A stretch of 64,000 nt of DNA. Source: Pelagomonas calceolata (Eukaryota; Sar; Pelagophyceae; Pelagomonadales; Pelagomonadaceae). The notes under the pieces are model-generated. The model did no database searches. It saw nothing but the letters and a program-made list of their open reading frames with translations, and had not been told where the DNA came from. A program made the translations under genes and the position numbers. This document shows, in pieces, positions 51,330 through 61,758 of the stretch. Within the stretch, counting starts at the first letter, position 1. Each line of letters starts with the position of its first letter. The stretch lies in the NCBI GenBank assembly GCA_918797485.1, contig CAKKNE010000006.1, forward strand, positions 3,844,001 to 3,908,000, given 5' to 3'.

Positions 51330-52732
51330 ATGGCTCAAATGGCCACCAGCAGTACCGACGCCGTCGACGCGGTGCTGGAAAAACTCCTTAGCGTCCGCGG
51401 CGAGCGCCCGGGAAAACAGGTGGCGCTCGAGGACAACGAGATCCGTATGTTATGCATTAGGGCGAGGGAGGTCTTCATGGCGCAGCCCATCCTGCTCGAG
51501 CTCGAGGCGCCCATCAAGATTTGTGGCGATCTGTGTGGAAATCAACCAAAGTGTCGGGTGCACCCGACAATTCTTCACTAAGTCACCTCGCGGCGATGGC
51601 GCGGCTGTCCTGGCTCGGTCGAGCGGCGAGGAACCGGCATCGCCACGCCATCGAGCAGGCGTCGCGTCGATGGCGTGGAGGACGACGCGGCGATTCAGCA
51701 CGAACGCGCCGTAAAATTTTGATTTCCACACAGGTGGCGATGTCCACGGCCAATACCATGATCTATTGAGATTATTCGAGTACGGAGGCTTCCCGCCCGA
51801 AGCAAACTACCTCTTCCTGGGCGACTACGTAGACAGAGGCAAACAATCCCTCGAGACGATCTGCTTGCTACTAGCTGTGTGGAAATCAAAATTTTACGGC
51901 GCGTTCGTGCTGAATCATCGCGTCGTCCTCAACGCCATCGACGCGGCGCCTGCTCGATGGCGTGGCGATGCCGGTTCCTCACCGCTCGACCGAGCCAGGA
52001 TGGCAGCGTCATCGCCGAGAAATGACTTAGTGAAGGATTGTCGGGTGCACCCAACACACTGGTTGATTTCCACACAGACTACTCGCCTTTAAAATCAAGT
52101 ACCCCGAAAACTTTTTCATCCTGCGGGGCAACCACGAGTGCGCCTCGATCAACAGAATTTACGGCTTCTACGACGAATGTAAAAGAAGGTACAACATCAA
52201 GATGTGGAAGACCTTCACGGACTGCTTCAACTGCCTGCCGGTGGCGGCCATCGTCGACGAGAAGATCTTCTGCTGCCACGGCGGCTTGAGTCCGGAATTG
52301 CAGCAGCTCGACCAGATCAAAAAGATCGTGCGGCCGACGGACGTGCCGGACACGGGCCTGCTGTGCGATCTGCTCTGGAGCGACCCGGACAAGGACATGG
52401 TCGGCTGGGGCGAGAACGACCGCGGCGTCTCGTTCACGTTCGGCGAGGACATCGTCGCGCAGTTCCTCCGCAAGATGGACTTGGACCTGGTCTGCCGGGC
52501 GCACCAGGTCGTCGAGGACGGCTACGAGTTCTTCGCGCGAAGGCAGCTCGTCACGATCTTCTCGGCGCCGAACTACTGCGGCGAGTTCGACAACGCGGGC
52601 GGCATGATGGCCGTCGACGAGACGCTCATGTGCTCCTTCCAGATCCTAAAGCCGGCAGAAAAAGCGAAGCGCCAGGCGCTCGCGGGCGTCGCGCAGCGGC
52701 CGGCGACGCCGCCGGCACGCAAGGGGCCCTGA
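51330..52732 (+). CDS. PP1 (GLC7-like): Serine/threonine protein phosphatase PP1 catalytic subunit
   Basis: Exons 51330-51522, 51734-51866 and 52078-52732 give 326 residues in frame, the usual PP1 length. Metal-site motifs: [21 protein letters not shown] and [24 protein letters not shown]; then [34 protein letters not shown], 'LLWSDPDKD', the PP1-type '[33 protein letters not shown]' and the beta12-13 loop [11 protein letters not shown]. Regulates many nuclear and cytoskeletal targets through bound subunits. Both introns are full-length introners of 203 bp in opposite orientations, and splicing them out restores perfectly conserved PP1 sequence at both joints. Confidence 0.97.
51523..51733 (+). 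mobile_element. Full-length introner as PP1 intron 1 (target duplication GTGGCGAT)
   Basis: Element 51531-51733 (203 bp) runs from CTGTGTGGAAATCAACC to TTTTGATTTCCACACAG, a terminal inverted repeat of at least 15 bp. It is flanked by a perfect 8-bp duplication, GTGGCGAT (51523-51530 and 51734-51741). The intron is 51523-51733: the GT donor is the first two bases of the upstream duplicate, and the AG acceptor is the end of the element. Spliced, the codons read KICGDVHG, as PP1 requires. Confidence 0.93.
51867..52077 (+). mobile_element. Full-length introner as PP1 intron 2, inverted relative to intron 1, GC donor
   Basis: Element 51875-52077, also 203 bp with the same ends, but its interior is the reverse complement of the intron-1 element. 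Flanks GCTACTAG (51867) and ACTACTCG (52078) are an 8-bp duplication with one change in each copy. Only a GC donor at 51867 gives the conserved reading [12 protein letters not shown] across the joint. GT donors inside the element either break the frame or add four codons. Confidence 0.9.
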
Positions 52733-52874
52733 GTTCCCCACCCAACAACACCGCTCCCGCCCGCGTCAGACGGATGGGGGGCATCTCGTGTATACTCGTA
52801 CTTCTACTACCATCTGCCTCGCGCCATGGGGCCACGTGCGGTAAGTAGTGCGGTTCGAACACAGCGCCGCCGCC

Positions 52875-55800
52875 TTAGCACAACAAATAAAGCGGCCAAG
52901 TCCCGTCCGACTCGGGCTCGGCCGCGGCGCCACTGGAGGAGGAGAAGCCGGCCGCGGCACGACGGGCGCGGCGAGAAACGAAGGTGGGGCGTGCCGCTCC
53001 TGGACAACGGGAACGACGCCCTGTACCCCAATCGTCGAGCCACGCGCGGTTCACGACCGGGGCCCCGTTGGCCGGCGGCGCCGCGGCCCAGACGTCGGCG
53101 AGCACGTGCGTCGCGGCGTCCGGGGCCACGACGGTCGCGCCGTAGAGCCGGAGCCGCGACGCGAGGCAGGCGGTCTCCGGCGCGACGGCGACGCGCGCCG
53201 GGCGCAGGACGCGCGAGAGCGGCGTCACGCCGTGCGCCGCGAGCGCGGCGTCGGTGTCCGGCGCCTCATCAACAACAGCGTCGTCGTAGAACCAGTGGCC
53301 GCCGCGGTGCGCCCGCGCGTGCGCCGCGCAGGTCCGGAGCTCGTCGACCGACGGCGCGCGAAATCTAGGCAGGCCCCAGACCGGCTCGAAGGTCTGCTGC
53401 AGCTCCTCGAGCTTCTGCGGCGGCGGCGTCGCGAGGTAGTGGCGCGGCGCCGGCGCGAGGCGCACGCCGGCGGCGACGCACTCGGCGCACCAGGCCGCGT
53501 CGAGCACGGCGTAGCCCGTCGACGCGTAGGCCGTGACCATGAGCAGACGGCCGTCGCCCGCCGCGCCGAGGACGATCAGCGGCGCGTCGGGGTCGAACTC
53601 GTCCGGCGCGGCGCTCCGCACGACGCCGCCCGCCTCGGCGATCAGCTGCAGCAGCGCCGGCCGGTCCAGGTCGCCGCAGCGCGCCGACGGCAGCGCGAGG
53701 AACTCGTCCTTCTTGAACACCTTGGGCTTCGTCGAGGCCTGCCGCAGCTCCTCGAGCGCCTCGACGTCGACGAGCTGGTCGCGCCGGACGCCGTCCGCCT
53801 GCTTGCGCGTGATTTTCTTCTTCTTCTTCTTGCCGCCGGCGCCGGCGCCGCCGATCTTGGCAACGGTGCGCTTGCGCTCGCCGACGCGCCGCACCTCGTC
53901 GAGCGTCGACACGTCGTCGGCGCCCTTGTCCTCGCGGACGCGCTCGACGCGCGGGAACCGGAACGTGCGGCCCACGCTCCCGTATTCGGTCGAGACGACG
54001 AGCTCGGCGCACTTTATTTCCAGGACCAGGGACTTGGACGGGTCCCGTACTATCAAGTCGGGCCTGTTGTCGGGTTTTGGGTGCCACCCGCCGTCCAGCC
54101 AGTCCGGGCGCGACTTCGGGTCGTAGTTGTCCAGATTGCCCTTTAGTTTTTCGTGGATATCCTTGACGCGCGCAAAGCCGTAGCCCGTGCCCACCCTCCC
54201 GACCGCGTAGAAGCGGCCCGTGTGCGGGCACCGCGCCGCCACCGTGTACTTGGACAGGCGCCCCGTGCGCCCGCCCGTCGCCGCGTCGGACCAGTTGCCC
54301 GCCACTATTAAATAGTCGAGCCGCGGGATGTCGCCGTCGGCGCCGTACTCGGGCTTGAGCTTGATCCACGCCCGCGTCGCGCGCGACCGCTCTCCTAGGA
54401 TGTAGGGCGAGTCCAGGAGCTTGACGACGACGCCCTCGCCGCCCCTCGAGACGACCTGGTCGTAGAACGCGTGGAGCTGATCGACCCGCTTTTTGTCTTC
54501 TGTATCTGTAATGTTAATATGCTCCACCATGCGGATGCGCCGGAACGCCGCGTCTTCCCTTCTCGTGATACGCTCGGCGATGCGCCTTCTTATTTTCAGG
54601 GGGAGGTGCCCGAGCGCGCCCGGCTTGATCTTCTTGCCGGCGTCGTCCTCGCCCAGCAGCTCCTCCGCGCCGTCCCCGCTCAGATATAACGCATCAAAGC
54701 ACACGAACACCAAACGAGCCGTCTTGATCTGCTCCGCGTCCACCGTCGAGTCGTTCATCTGGGCCACCGACTCCTCGATCGACTTGACGACGTGCTCGTC
54801 GTTGGGGTCAGTGCACCGTCGGCAGCCCTCGATCCTTAAGCGCACGCTCGACGCGCGAACACGTCTGGTTCGACCCGAAGCGCACGCACTCGCCCGTCTG
54901 CGTGCACACCGCGAGGCACTCGCCGCCCAGGATCGCCGCCGCATCCCTGCAAGCACTTAAGGAGCGTCTCCGAGATGCAGGGCCCGTAGTGGGACGTGTA
55001 GTCCGTCGGGCTCCGCGTCCAGAGGCGTATCTCGCCGTTCACGAGGTGGGCCATGATCCGCCGCCGTCGAGCTTCACCTCGCACGTGATCGGCGGCACGC
55101 CCTCGATGCCGAACCGCTTCTTGGCGACGCGTTGCAGCTCCCGCACGGTGTGCGTCGCCTGGTCGTCGATGTTCGGCTCGCCGTGCGCCAGCATCGGCTT
55201 GAAGGACTCGCCGGGCTCGACGCGGCCCGCGGGCGTCGCCGCGGCGTTGTGGCCCGGGCCGCCCACGGCGTACTCGGCGCAGACCTTTTTCAGGTTCTGG
55301 CACTCCGCATACCGGTCCTTCGCCGACCGGTGCAGGTGCTTGAAGATCGTGTTGTCCCCGAGGCCGCCGAGCTTCAAATTGCCGATAATGACGCGCGCGA
55401 GCCACTTGTGCTCGCGCGGGCTCAGGCGCGTGTAGACCTTTTCGAAGATCGTCCGCTTCGTCTCGCTCTTCGTCATGCGCGCGAGCTGGTCGAGGAAATC
55501 GTGCACCTCGCCCAGCGTCATGTCGCCGTGCGGCGGCACGCGGCCCTTCAGCACTTCCACGAGCGCCGCGCCGAGCTCCGCGCCCATGTGCGTGCCGCGC
55601 GCCGACGCCGTGCCGGCGAAGAAGTGGAGCTTGCCCGCGGCTTTATTTTTCGCCGGGTCCGCGCCTTTTAATCCAGTGAGCTGCAGGTAGAGCTGCGCGA
55701 GGCCCTTCTCCTTGAGGCCAAAGTTCCGCCGTCCGACGTCGAGGCTCGTGCACAGGAGCCGCACGACGGGGTAGAGCGACTGCTTGCCCGCGGCCTTGAG

Positions 55801-56031
55801 GAGCTCTCGGTCGAAGACGAGGCCGTGCTTCGCCGACTGGGGCCCCGGCGCTTCGGCGCGGTCCAGGCGCGCGCAGATGCTCGCGAACGACAAGGCGTGC
55901 ATGTTGCCGCAGCGCTCGTGCTCCGGTAATTGCGACTCGTCCTCGACGACGGACGGCTCGTGCCGGCGGCCGCTGTGGTCCGCGCAGCCGTCCTTCTTCC
56001 CGCCAAAGTACTGGCCGCGGTTCCACGACAT
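52875..56031 (-). CDS. LIG4: ATP-dependent DNA ligase IV (end-joining ligase), several frame changes
   Basis: Seals double-strand breaks in non-homologous end joining. From ATG 56031 (MSWNRGQYFGGKKDG): the DNA-binding domain (LSPREHKWLARVIIGNLKLGG), adenylation motif I 'ITCEVKLDGERIMAHL' (Lys nucleophile, split by a frame change at about 55060), 'RSPTDYTSHYGPCISE', and motif III region 'AAILGGECLAV...RFGSNQT' in another frame (about 54940). Then 'ARLVFVCFDALYLSG', motif IV 'GGEGVVVKLLDSPYI' and motif V 'WIKLKPEYG'. 'YLIVAGNWSDAATGGRTGRLSKYTVAAR' starts the OB domain. The C-terminus has a Lys-rich linker and BRCT-like domains with WFYDDAVVDEAPD and VVNRAWLDDW. At least three frame changes; length and order fit LIG4. 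Confidence 0.85.
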
Positions 56032-56242
56032 CTGTGTCTTTTTGATACCGTCGCGGGTCTCGCGCGCCGCCTGGCGTGCGCTGCTAGTTTTGAGTGTGAG
56101 ACGGCCCGCGCTGATTAGTTCTGCGCAGGGCTCGAGAGTTGTGCTCTGAGCTATGCTTTTACAGTGTTTCTTGCGCCGTAGGTCCTGCCCGGCACGCTGC
56201 TCCAGGCTGGCTCGGTCGCAGGAGCGGTTCGGCCTGGGGAGG

Positions 56243-56264
56243 CTAGAGTCTTACAGCCGCTAGC
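56243..56264 (+). promoter_or_regulatory. Promoter palindrome copy
   Basis: CTAGAGTCTTAC followed by AGCCGCTAGC. Between divergent genes, 211 bp before ATG 56031 and 181 bp before ATG 56446. Confidence 0.7.
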
Positions 56265-56445
56265 TGCCGACCCTCGGGAGTTCCCTCGGGGCAGTATCTA
56301 AGCGATGGGCAGTATCTAATATGTCGTAGGTGCTGCCCCGACGTGCTGCAGCCGGCGGTCCCACACCAAAGGCTCTCCCCCTCCTTCTGTATGAGAAGAG
56401 AGAGCCTCCCCTGAGAGTCTGCGAGGTCACACACCAACAAGGAGC

Positions 56446-58971
56446 ATGGACGGCGACACGAAGCACGGTCCCGACCGGCTCGAGGACGACGACCCCCTCG
56501 CCGTGACCGCTAGCACCTCACCACCGGAGAAGGAATGGGCCATCGATGCCGAGTCTAAATGGTACCGCCGCTACTGGTTCGCGTCGGCCCCCGTTACGCT
56601 GGCTGCCGTCGCGCTCGCGCCGCTGAGGCTCGCCTTCTGCGGCGACGCGTCGACGGGCGCCAACGCGCTGGCCTGGGGCCTCGACGTGTTTGCGTGGTGC
56701 GACGTGGTGCTGCTCACGTTCGTCCGGGCGCCGGACGAGACGTTGCGATGGCGCGGGCGGTTGGAGCGGGACTGGCTCGAGTACGTGGGCCGGGCGCCCG
56801 GTTTGATCCCCTGGGACGCGTTCGCGCGCGGTCGCGGGCCGCTCAACGCCGGCCGCCTGCTCGGGCTGCTGCGCATGCTCCGGTTCCGGCGGTGCTGGGC
56901 GGCGCTGAAGGAATTCGGCACGCTCGTCTGGCTGCCGCACTGGGTGAGCGTCGTGACGGACTACCTGGTCTTCTACCTGCTGGCGGGCCACACCGGATGC
57001 TGTTTGTTTTACCTGCTCGCACGGGGCCGGAACTTTGCGGACAACACCTGGGTCGCGCACCACGCGATCAATCTCGACGCCGAGCCGCTGCGGGCGCGCT
57101 ACCTCAAGAGTCTGTCGTGGGCCTTTACGACGATCTCGACGGTCGGCTACGGGGACGTCTACCCCGTCTCGCAGCCCGAGATGATCTTTACGATCGTCGC
57201 GGTCGTGGCCAACCTGGGCCTGATGTGCTACACCGTCGCGAGTATCTCCACCATGTTTCGGCGCGAGGAGGAGGTCGCCGCCTTCCGGCAAGAAGCAACC
57301 GAACTGACCAAGTACCTCCGGGCGAACGGCGTGGAGCCGACGGAGCGCAGAAAGCTCGTGGCCTACAAGGCGCGCGTCTTCCGGACGACCGCCACGACGC
57401 ACGTTTTGGACGGCTTCCCGGCGGCGGTGCGGACGCGGGTGCTGTTCGAGGGGCGCTGGTCGCAGATGCTCGCCACGACGCGCCTCTTCGTGGACGTGGC
57501 CTCGCGCGCGCGGCAGGAGGTGCTCGGGCGCGCGACGGAGGCGCTTTATATGGAGGGCATGGTCATCTGCGGCGCCGGCGCCGCTCCGACTGCTGCCTAC
57601 TTACTCCACGCGGGCGCCGTGTCCGTTGTGGTCGGGGGCGAAGTCGTCGGCACGCTCAAGCCGGGCGCTCCTCTGTGTTGCGAGGCGTTCTTCGCCGGGG
57701 CGCTGCAGCGTTGGACGCTCGTCGCCGCGACGACCGTCTCGGTGGTGGCGTTGCCCGAGGGAGCGTTCCGCGACGATCCCGCCGATTTGACCATAGTGCT
57801 CCGCAACTTGCGGCGAGACGCGAACGCCTTCGCTCACCACGCGCGTGGCCTCGGCGAGCTCAAGCGCGAGGACGACCCGGCGTACACGGCCGCATTCGCG
57901 CGCATCGAGCTCAGCCCGGCGTTCGCGGACGCCTGTGACGCTGCGGTCGACGAGCTCCGAGCGGCGGAGCAGCGCACCGAGGCCTCCCTGGCCGAAGTGC
58001 TCTGCGACTACTGCGCGCGGGCGACGCTGGCGCGCGCGCCGCGGCTGCTGGAACGGCTGCCTCGCGGCGGTCGCTACCGCGATTTAGCCGACTACGACAA
58101 GCGCTCGCCCGCGCATTTAGCGGCGGCCCACGGGCGGACGGAAATCCTGCGGCTCCTGGACGAGTATGGCCTCGCCCTCGACGGCGTCGATATCTTTGGT
58201 GGCACGCCGTTGTACGATGCGGCGGTGAAGGCACACGACGCCGAAGCGGCCGTGGACTTTTTGAGGGAGCGCTGCGGGCCGCTCGTCGTGGCGGACCTCG
58301 CCGGGACGCTCTGTCGCTTCGCGTTCGACGCCAACGTGGCCGTCTTGCAGCGATTGCTGCGGGCCGGGGCGGACCCGGACGCCGCGGACTACGACCAGCG
58401 GCGGGCGCTCCACATCGCCGCCGCCGAGGGCCACGCAAAGACCTGCCGGCTCCTGCTCGACGCCGGCGCCCCGGTGGACTGCCGCGACCGCTGGGGCCAG
58501 ACGCCTCTGATCGAGGCCGTGGCGGCCAAGCACCTCGACTGCGTCGTATTGCTCCTGGAGCGGGGCGCCGACGCGTCCGCCACGGACCGCGGCGGGCGGC
58601 GCGTCGCCCTGGCTGCAGTCGACGCGGAATCGGACGACTGCCTGGCGGCCGTGGTCGCCGGCGGCGGCGCCGACGCGGGAGATGACGTCGCGGGCGCGAC
58701 GAGGCTGTGCGCGGCGGCTGCGGCGGGGGATTTGACATTGGTGGAGCGGCTCGTACGGGCGGGCGTCGCTGTCGACGCGTCCGACTACGACCGCCGCACT
58801 GCCCTACACCTTGCTGCCGCGGAAGGGCGCGTCGCGGTGGTCATGAAATTGTGCGAGCACGGCGCAGACATCCATTTCCGCGACCGCTGGGGCCACGACG
58901 CCATCGACGCGGCGACCGGTGGCGGCCACGCGGACCTCGTCGCGCAGCTCCACCTGCTCGAGAAGCATTGA
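56446..58971 (+). CDS. Voltage-gated-type K+ channel with cyclic-nucleotide-binding-like domain and ankyrin repeats
   Basis: 841 residues, intact. Membrane region with Arg-rich S4 (LLGLLRMLRFRRCW at about 140-153), the pore filter TTISTVGYGDVYP at about 225-237 and S6 (IFTIVAVVANLGLMCYTVAS). A C-linker and a diverged CNBD follow (AAYLLHAGAVSVVVGGEVVGTLKPGA). From about 540 come six or more ankyrin repeats (DKRSPAHLAAAHGRTEILRLL, QRRALHIAAAEGHAKTCRLLLDAGA, RRTALHLAAAEGRVAVVMKLCEHGADI). This is the domain order of plant AKT1/SKOR channels and of many protist relatives. The CNBD phosphate-binding cassette is poorly kept, so ligand gating is doubtful. Plasma membrane or endomembrane K+ flux. Confidence 0.92.
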   Translation: MDGDTKHGPDRLEDDDPLAVTASTSPPEKEWAIDAESKWYRRYWFASAPVTLAAVALAPLRLAFCGDASTGANALAWGLDVFAWCDVVLLTFVRAPDETLRWRGRLERDWLEYVGRAPGLIPWDAFARGRGPLNAGRLLGLLRMLRFRRCWAALKEFGTLVWLPHWVSVVTDYLVFYLLAGHTGCCLFYLLARGRNFADNTWVAHHAINLDAEPLRARYLKSLSWAFTTISTVGYGDVYPVSQPEMIFTIVAVVANLGLMCYTVASISTMFRREEEVAAFRQEATELTKYLRANGVEPTERRKLVAYKARVFRTTATTHVLDGFPAAVRTRVLFEGRWSQMLATTRLFVDVASRARQEVLGRATEALYMEGMVICGAGAAPTAAYLLHAGAVSVVVGGEVVGTLKPGAPLCCEAFFAGALQRWTLVAATTVSVVALPEGAFRDDPADLTIVLRNLRRDANAFAHHARGLGELKREDDPAYTAAFARIELSPAFADACDAAVDELRAAEQRTEASLAEVLCDYCARATLARAPRLLERLPRGGRYRDLADYDKRSPAHLAAAHGRTEILRLLDEYGLALDGVDIFGGTPLYDAAVKAHDAEAAVDFLRERCGPLVVADLAGTLCRFAFDANVAVLQRLLRAGADPDAADYDQRRALHIAAAEGHAKTCRLLLDAGAPVDCRDRWGQTPLIEAVAAKHLDCVVLLLERGADASATDRGGRRVALAAVDAESDDCLAAVVAGGGADAGDDVAGATRLCAAAAAGDLTLVERLVRAGVAVDASDYDRRTALHLAAAEGRVAVVMKLCEHGADIHFRDRWGHDAIDAATGGGHADLVAQLHLLEKH

Positions 58972-59007
58972 TTTGTCCATAGTGAACATAGCGCCTGTTG
59001 CGCCTAT

Positions 59008-59947
59008 TTACGTCCTGGGCCGGCGGGCCACTGGCAGTCTTGTAACACGCTTCGTCCAGACGCGCACCAGTTGGCACCAGTCAAAAACAAACATACCATC
59101 ATTAAGCAACAAACGCGCTCGGCGTCGCGGGCGCCCTCCGCCGTCGTCGCGCCCCCTCAAGCGCGCGCGCGCCCGCTGACGCGCCAGCACCGCGCCCTCG
59201 GCGAATGCGCGAGCGTTGAGGAGCTTGGCGTCGTAGCGAAGGAACGGGTGCGGCCGCTGCGTGCCCGCGCCCAGACCAGCAGCGACGACACCGGTGCCGC
59301 GTGGACGCCCGCGCCCGTCAGGATCGACACTTCGACGGTAGGCAGCGTCGCGTCGACCGGCAGCGGGTCCGACAGGCCGCCGTCGTGGTGGAACAAACCA
59401 TCTTCGAAGACGTCCACTCCCACGAAGTCGAGGCAGCAGCTCGCGGACACGGCCCGAACACGGCGGGCGTCGCCGGCAAAGTCCGTCAGCGAGACGTTCC
59501 GTGGCCGGAGGCGCCGTCCTCGAACGTCGTCGTGTGCGCGACGAGCTTGCCCGAAAGGCGCCGGGCCGCGCCGTCTCGCGTGACGCCGACGGCGTCGAGC
59601 GTCCGCTTCAGCAGCACGTCGTGCGGCTTGAGCACCTCGCGCGCCCGGAGCTCCTCGAAGAACTCGCCCGAGACATAGTGCTCCAAGCAATCGCGAATGG
59701 CCTCCGGCGCTTCGAGGAGCACGAGGGATACGATCGCGCCTCCTGACGTGCCGTGGACGCGGTCGACGCGGTCCATCAAGCTTGACTTCTCGGCGATCGT
59801 CGCGGCGATGCCGAAGTGATACGCCATCATCATGCCCGAGCCGCTAAAACTGAGCGCGAGCCGCCGCCCGTCCGACGTCGCGAGGGAGCGGCGCGCGGCA
59901 GCAGCAGCAGCGCGCCGCGCGCCGACGAGGACTCGCGCGGCCCGCAT
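59008..59947 (-). CDS. Patatin-like phospholipase
   Basis: Acyl hydrolase with a Ser-Asp dyad. From ATG 59947, MRAARVLVGARRAAAAAARRSLATS looks like a mitochondrial presequence. Then 'RRLALSFSGSGMMMAYHFGIAATIAE' (oxyanion strand), 'VHGTSGGAIVSLVLL' (nucleophile Ser in GTSGG) and 'HDGGLSDPLPVDA' (catalytic Asp in DGG). The frame changes near 59500 and again before the end, where 'HPFLRYDAKLLNARAFAEGAVLARQRA' reads on to a stop at 59008; an alternative stop is 59157. About 300 residues, normal for the short family members related to PNPLA4. Confidence 0.8.
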
Positions 59948-61009
59948 GCGCTGGATCGCCTGTGAAGCAGGGAACTGTCGCGCTACCGCGGCAGCCGCGA
60001 GGCGTCGAAGACGCGCGGGCGGGCTTTGCGTTGGCGAGCGCAGGGGCCCTTCGCAGGGCCCGGTCCGGCTCTCCCGGGCACTTCGGCTCCGCACGTTCAT
60101 TGATTAACGACCGGCGGGAATTTGACATGGCCCGGTGTCGAAGGGTCGTTTCTTCACGCCGCGCCGCACCTTTGATCAAACGTCACCGCCTCGAGAATAG
60201 AAGATGCGCCTGCGGAGGAAAGGCCAGTGACACGCCGCACCCCCCTGGGTTGGATCGGGCCGCGTCGCAGCGAAAGAGGCTTCATAAATCTATCCATAGG
60301 TGTTGTTCGTCGACATGTACGGTTCGGAGTGGTGCATGAAGGGTATAATCACGAGCCGGGCGCGAAAGGTGGGGTGGCGACGCTGCACGCTTGCGAGAGT
60401 CTCCGGCGCACCGGTAGCTCTGGAGCCTGCGGGGACCGGCGCGGTAAAGGCGGCGCGATCGCCCCGAGGGGGTTCAATCGAATCAACGAGCGGTGCACTC
60501 AAACAGTATGAATATCCAATTTGTGAAATCACGAAAACCGGTCTGTTACCTCCGGGAGTCATAAACACAGGTGAGTTTGTTCATCATCGTGCTTGGGTTG
60601 GTTGCGCGAGTCGGACGCCGCGACGCGCCTTTGTTATTATCGGGTGCTATCGCTCGCTCGCGAACTGGTCTCGCGCATGCGTGCGGACGTCCCGCGCGTC
60701 GACGACGGGCGCAGCGCCTGCATGCCACTGCACAGCAACCTCGCCAGCTTCACCTGCAGCGCGATGCCAGCCCTCGGCGAGCCAAACTGAGGCGAGCGCC
60801 GTCGAGAGCGGCTGCGTGCGCAGTAGAAGGCCAGCCACTCAGCCCTGTAGCGGTAGAGCTCGAGCTTCAGCCGGCCAAGCTGTCTAGCGTCTCATAGACA
60901 CTCTAGACGACGGGCAGCCGTCCAAAAACCGCCCAGCGCGTCCACTACACAGCGCTGACATCCGAGTGCCGCGGATTAGTTTTCAAACAGCTGCGACGCG
61001 ACAGCACCC
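59948..61009. other. Gap without a supported gene
   Basis: Open frames (e.g. about 60300-60890) have no recognisable domain. The region holds a palindrome copy near its right end and presumably the promoters of the lipase and TBCA genes. Confidence 0.4.
60884..60906. promoter_or_regulatory. Promoter palindrome copy (perfect inner arms)
   Basis: CTAGCGTCT-CAT-AGACACTCTAG. The inner arms GTCT/AGAC and outer CTAG arms are kept. It lies 103 bp before the TBCA ATG. Confidence 0.6.
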
Positions 61010-61605
61010 ATGGCCGAAATTGCGTCCGCTACGATGCCGGCGGGCGAGATGCCCAAGCCCAGGCGGCAGAAGAAAGTTTTCAAACCGCCGTCGGATGCGC
61101 AAGTCTGTAAGACCAAGGTCCGCTCCCCCGTGTACCTGGATGTGCGCGCCTTCGAAAATTGGAGCGAACGCGCTCAACGCACGGCCGCGGCGACGTCGCT
61201 CGACGCCGCTGGAGCTCCTCGGCCGGATACCGCCGCTTGACACCGCTCGCCGCCGCATGACACACCACTCGCACCTCATCAGTCGCCTCCGCGCAGGTGT
61301 CGATCGCGCGGCGCCTCGTCAAGGAGGTCGCGCACTACGAAGCCGAAACCAAAAAGGACGAGGCGCGCGTCGAGGCCATGCGCGCCGACCCGACCAAGGA
61401 CGAGTACGACGTGAAGAAGATGCTCGAGGTCGTCGAGGAGTCGAGGATGATGATCCCCGACGCGACGCGGCGCCTGGGCGAGGCCATCAACGAGCTCTTC
61501 TCCTTCATCGAGGAACACCACGCAACGACGGAGGTCCTCGAGTGCGAGTCGTACGCCGAGGCGACGGCGTTGCTCGAGAAGTACGACGACATGGTCACGG
61601 ACTGA
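61010..61605 (+). CDS. TBCA: Tubulin-specific chaperone A (tubulin cofactor A)
   Basis: Captures free beta-tubulin in the folding pathway. Exons 61010-61117 and 61297-61605 give 138 residues. The N-terminal extension MAEIASATMPAGEMPKPRRQ is longer than usual. The conserved three-helix core reads 'VCKTK|VSIARRLVKEVAHYEAETKKDEARVEAMRA', 'DEYDVKKMLEVVEESRMMIPDATRRLGEAINELFSFIEE' and 'ESYAEATALLEKYDDMV'; 'ESRMMIPD.RRL' is the family hallmark. Palindrome 103 bp upstream. Confidence 0.93.
61118..61296 (+). other. 179-bp intron of TBCA
   Basis: GTCCGC donor after ACCAAG, GCGCAG acceptor, phase 0. No introner ends; it contains GACGTCGCTCGACGCCG but no clear core. Confidence 0.8.
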
Positions 61606-61758
61606 TAAGTCAACTTTGTTCTAAATGATTCTGCTCGAGGCCCGGTCCCGGAGATGGTCCCGCCTCAAGTCGCAGCCCTGTTCGATTCTTGGGCCCTGCC
61701 GGCCTTACGCAGGTACGATACCACCGTGACTATCTAGGCACCTGGCAAATTCCACTAC

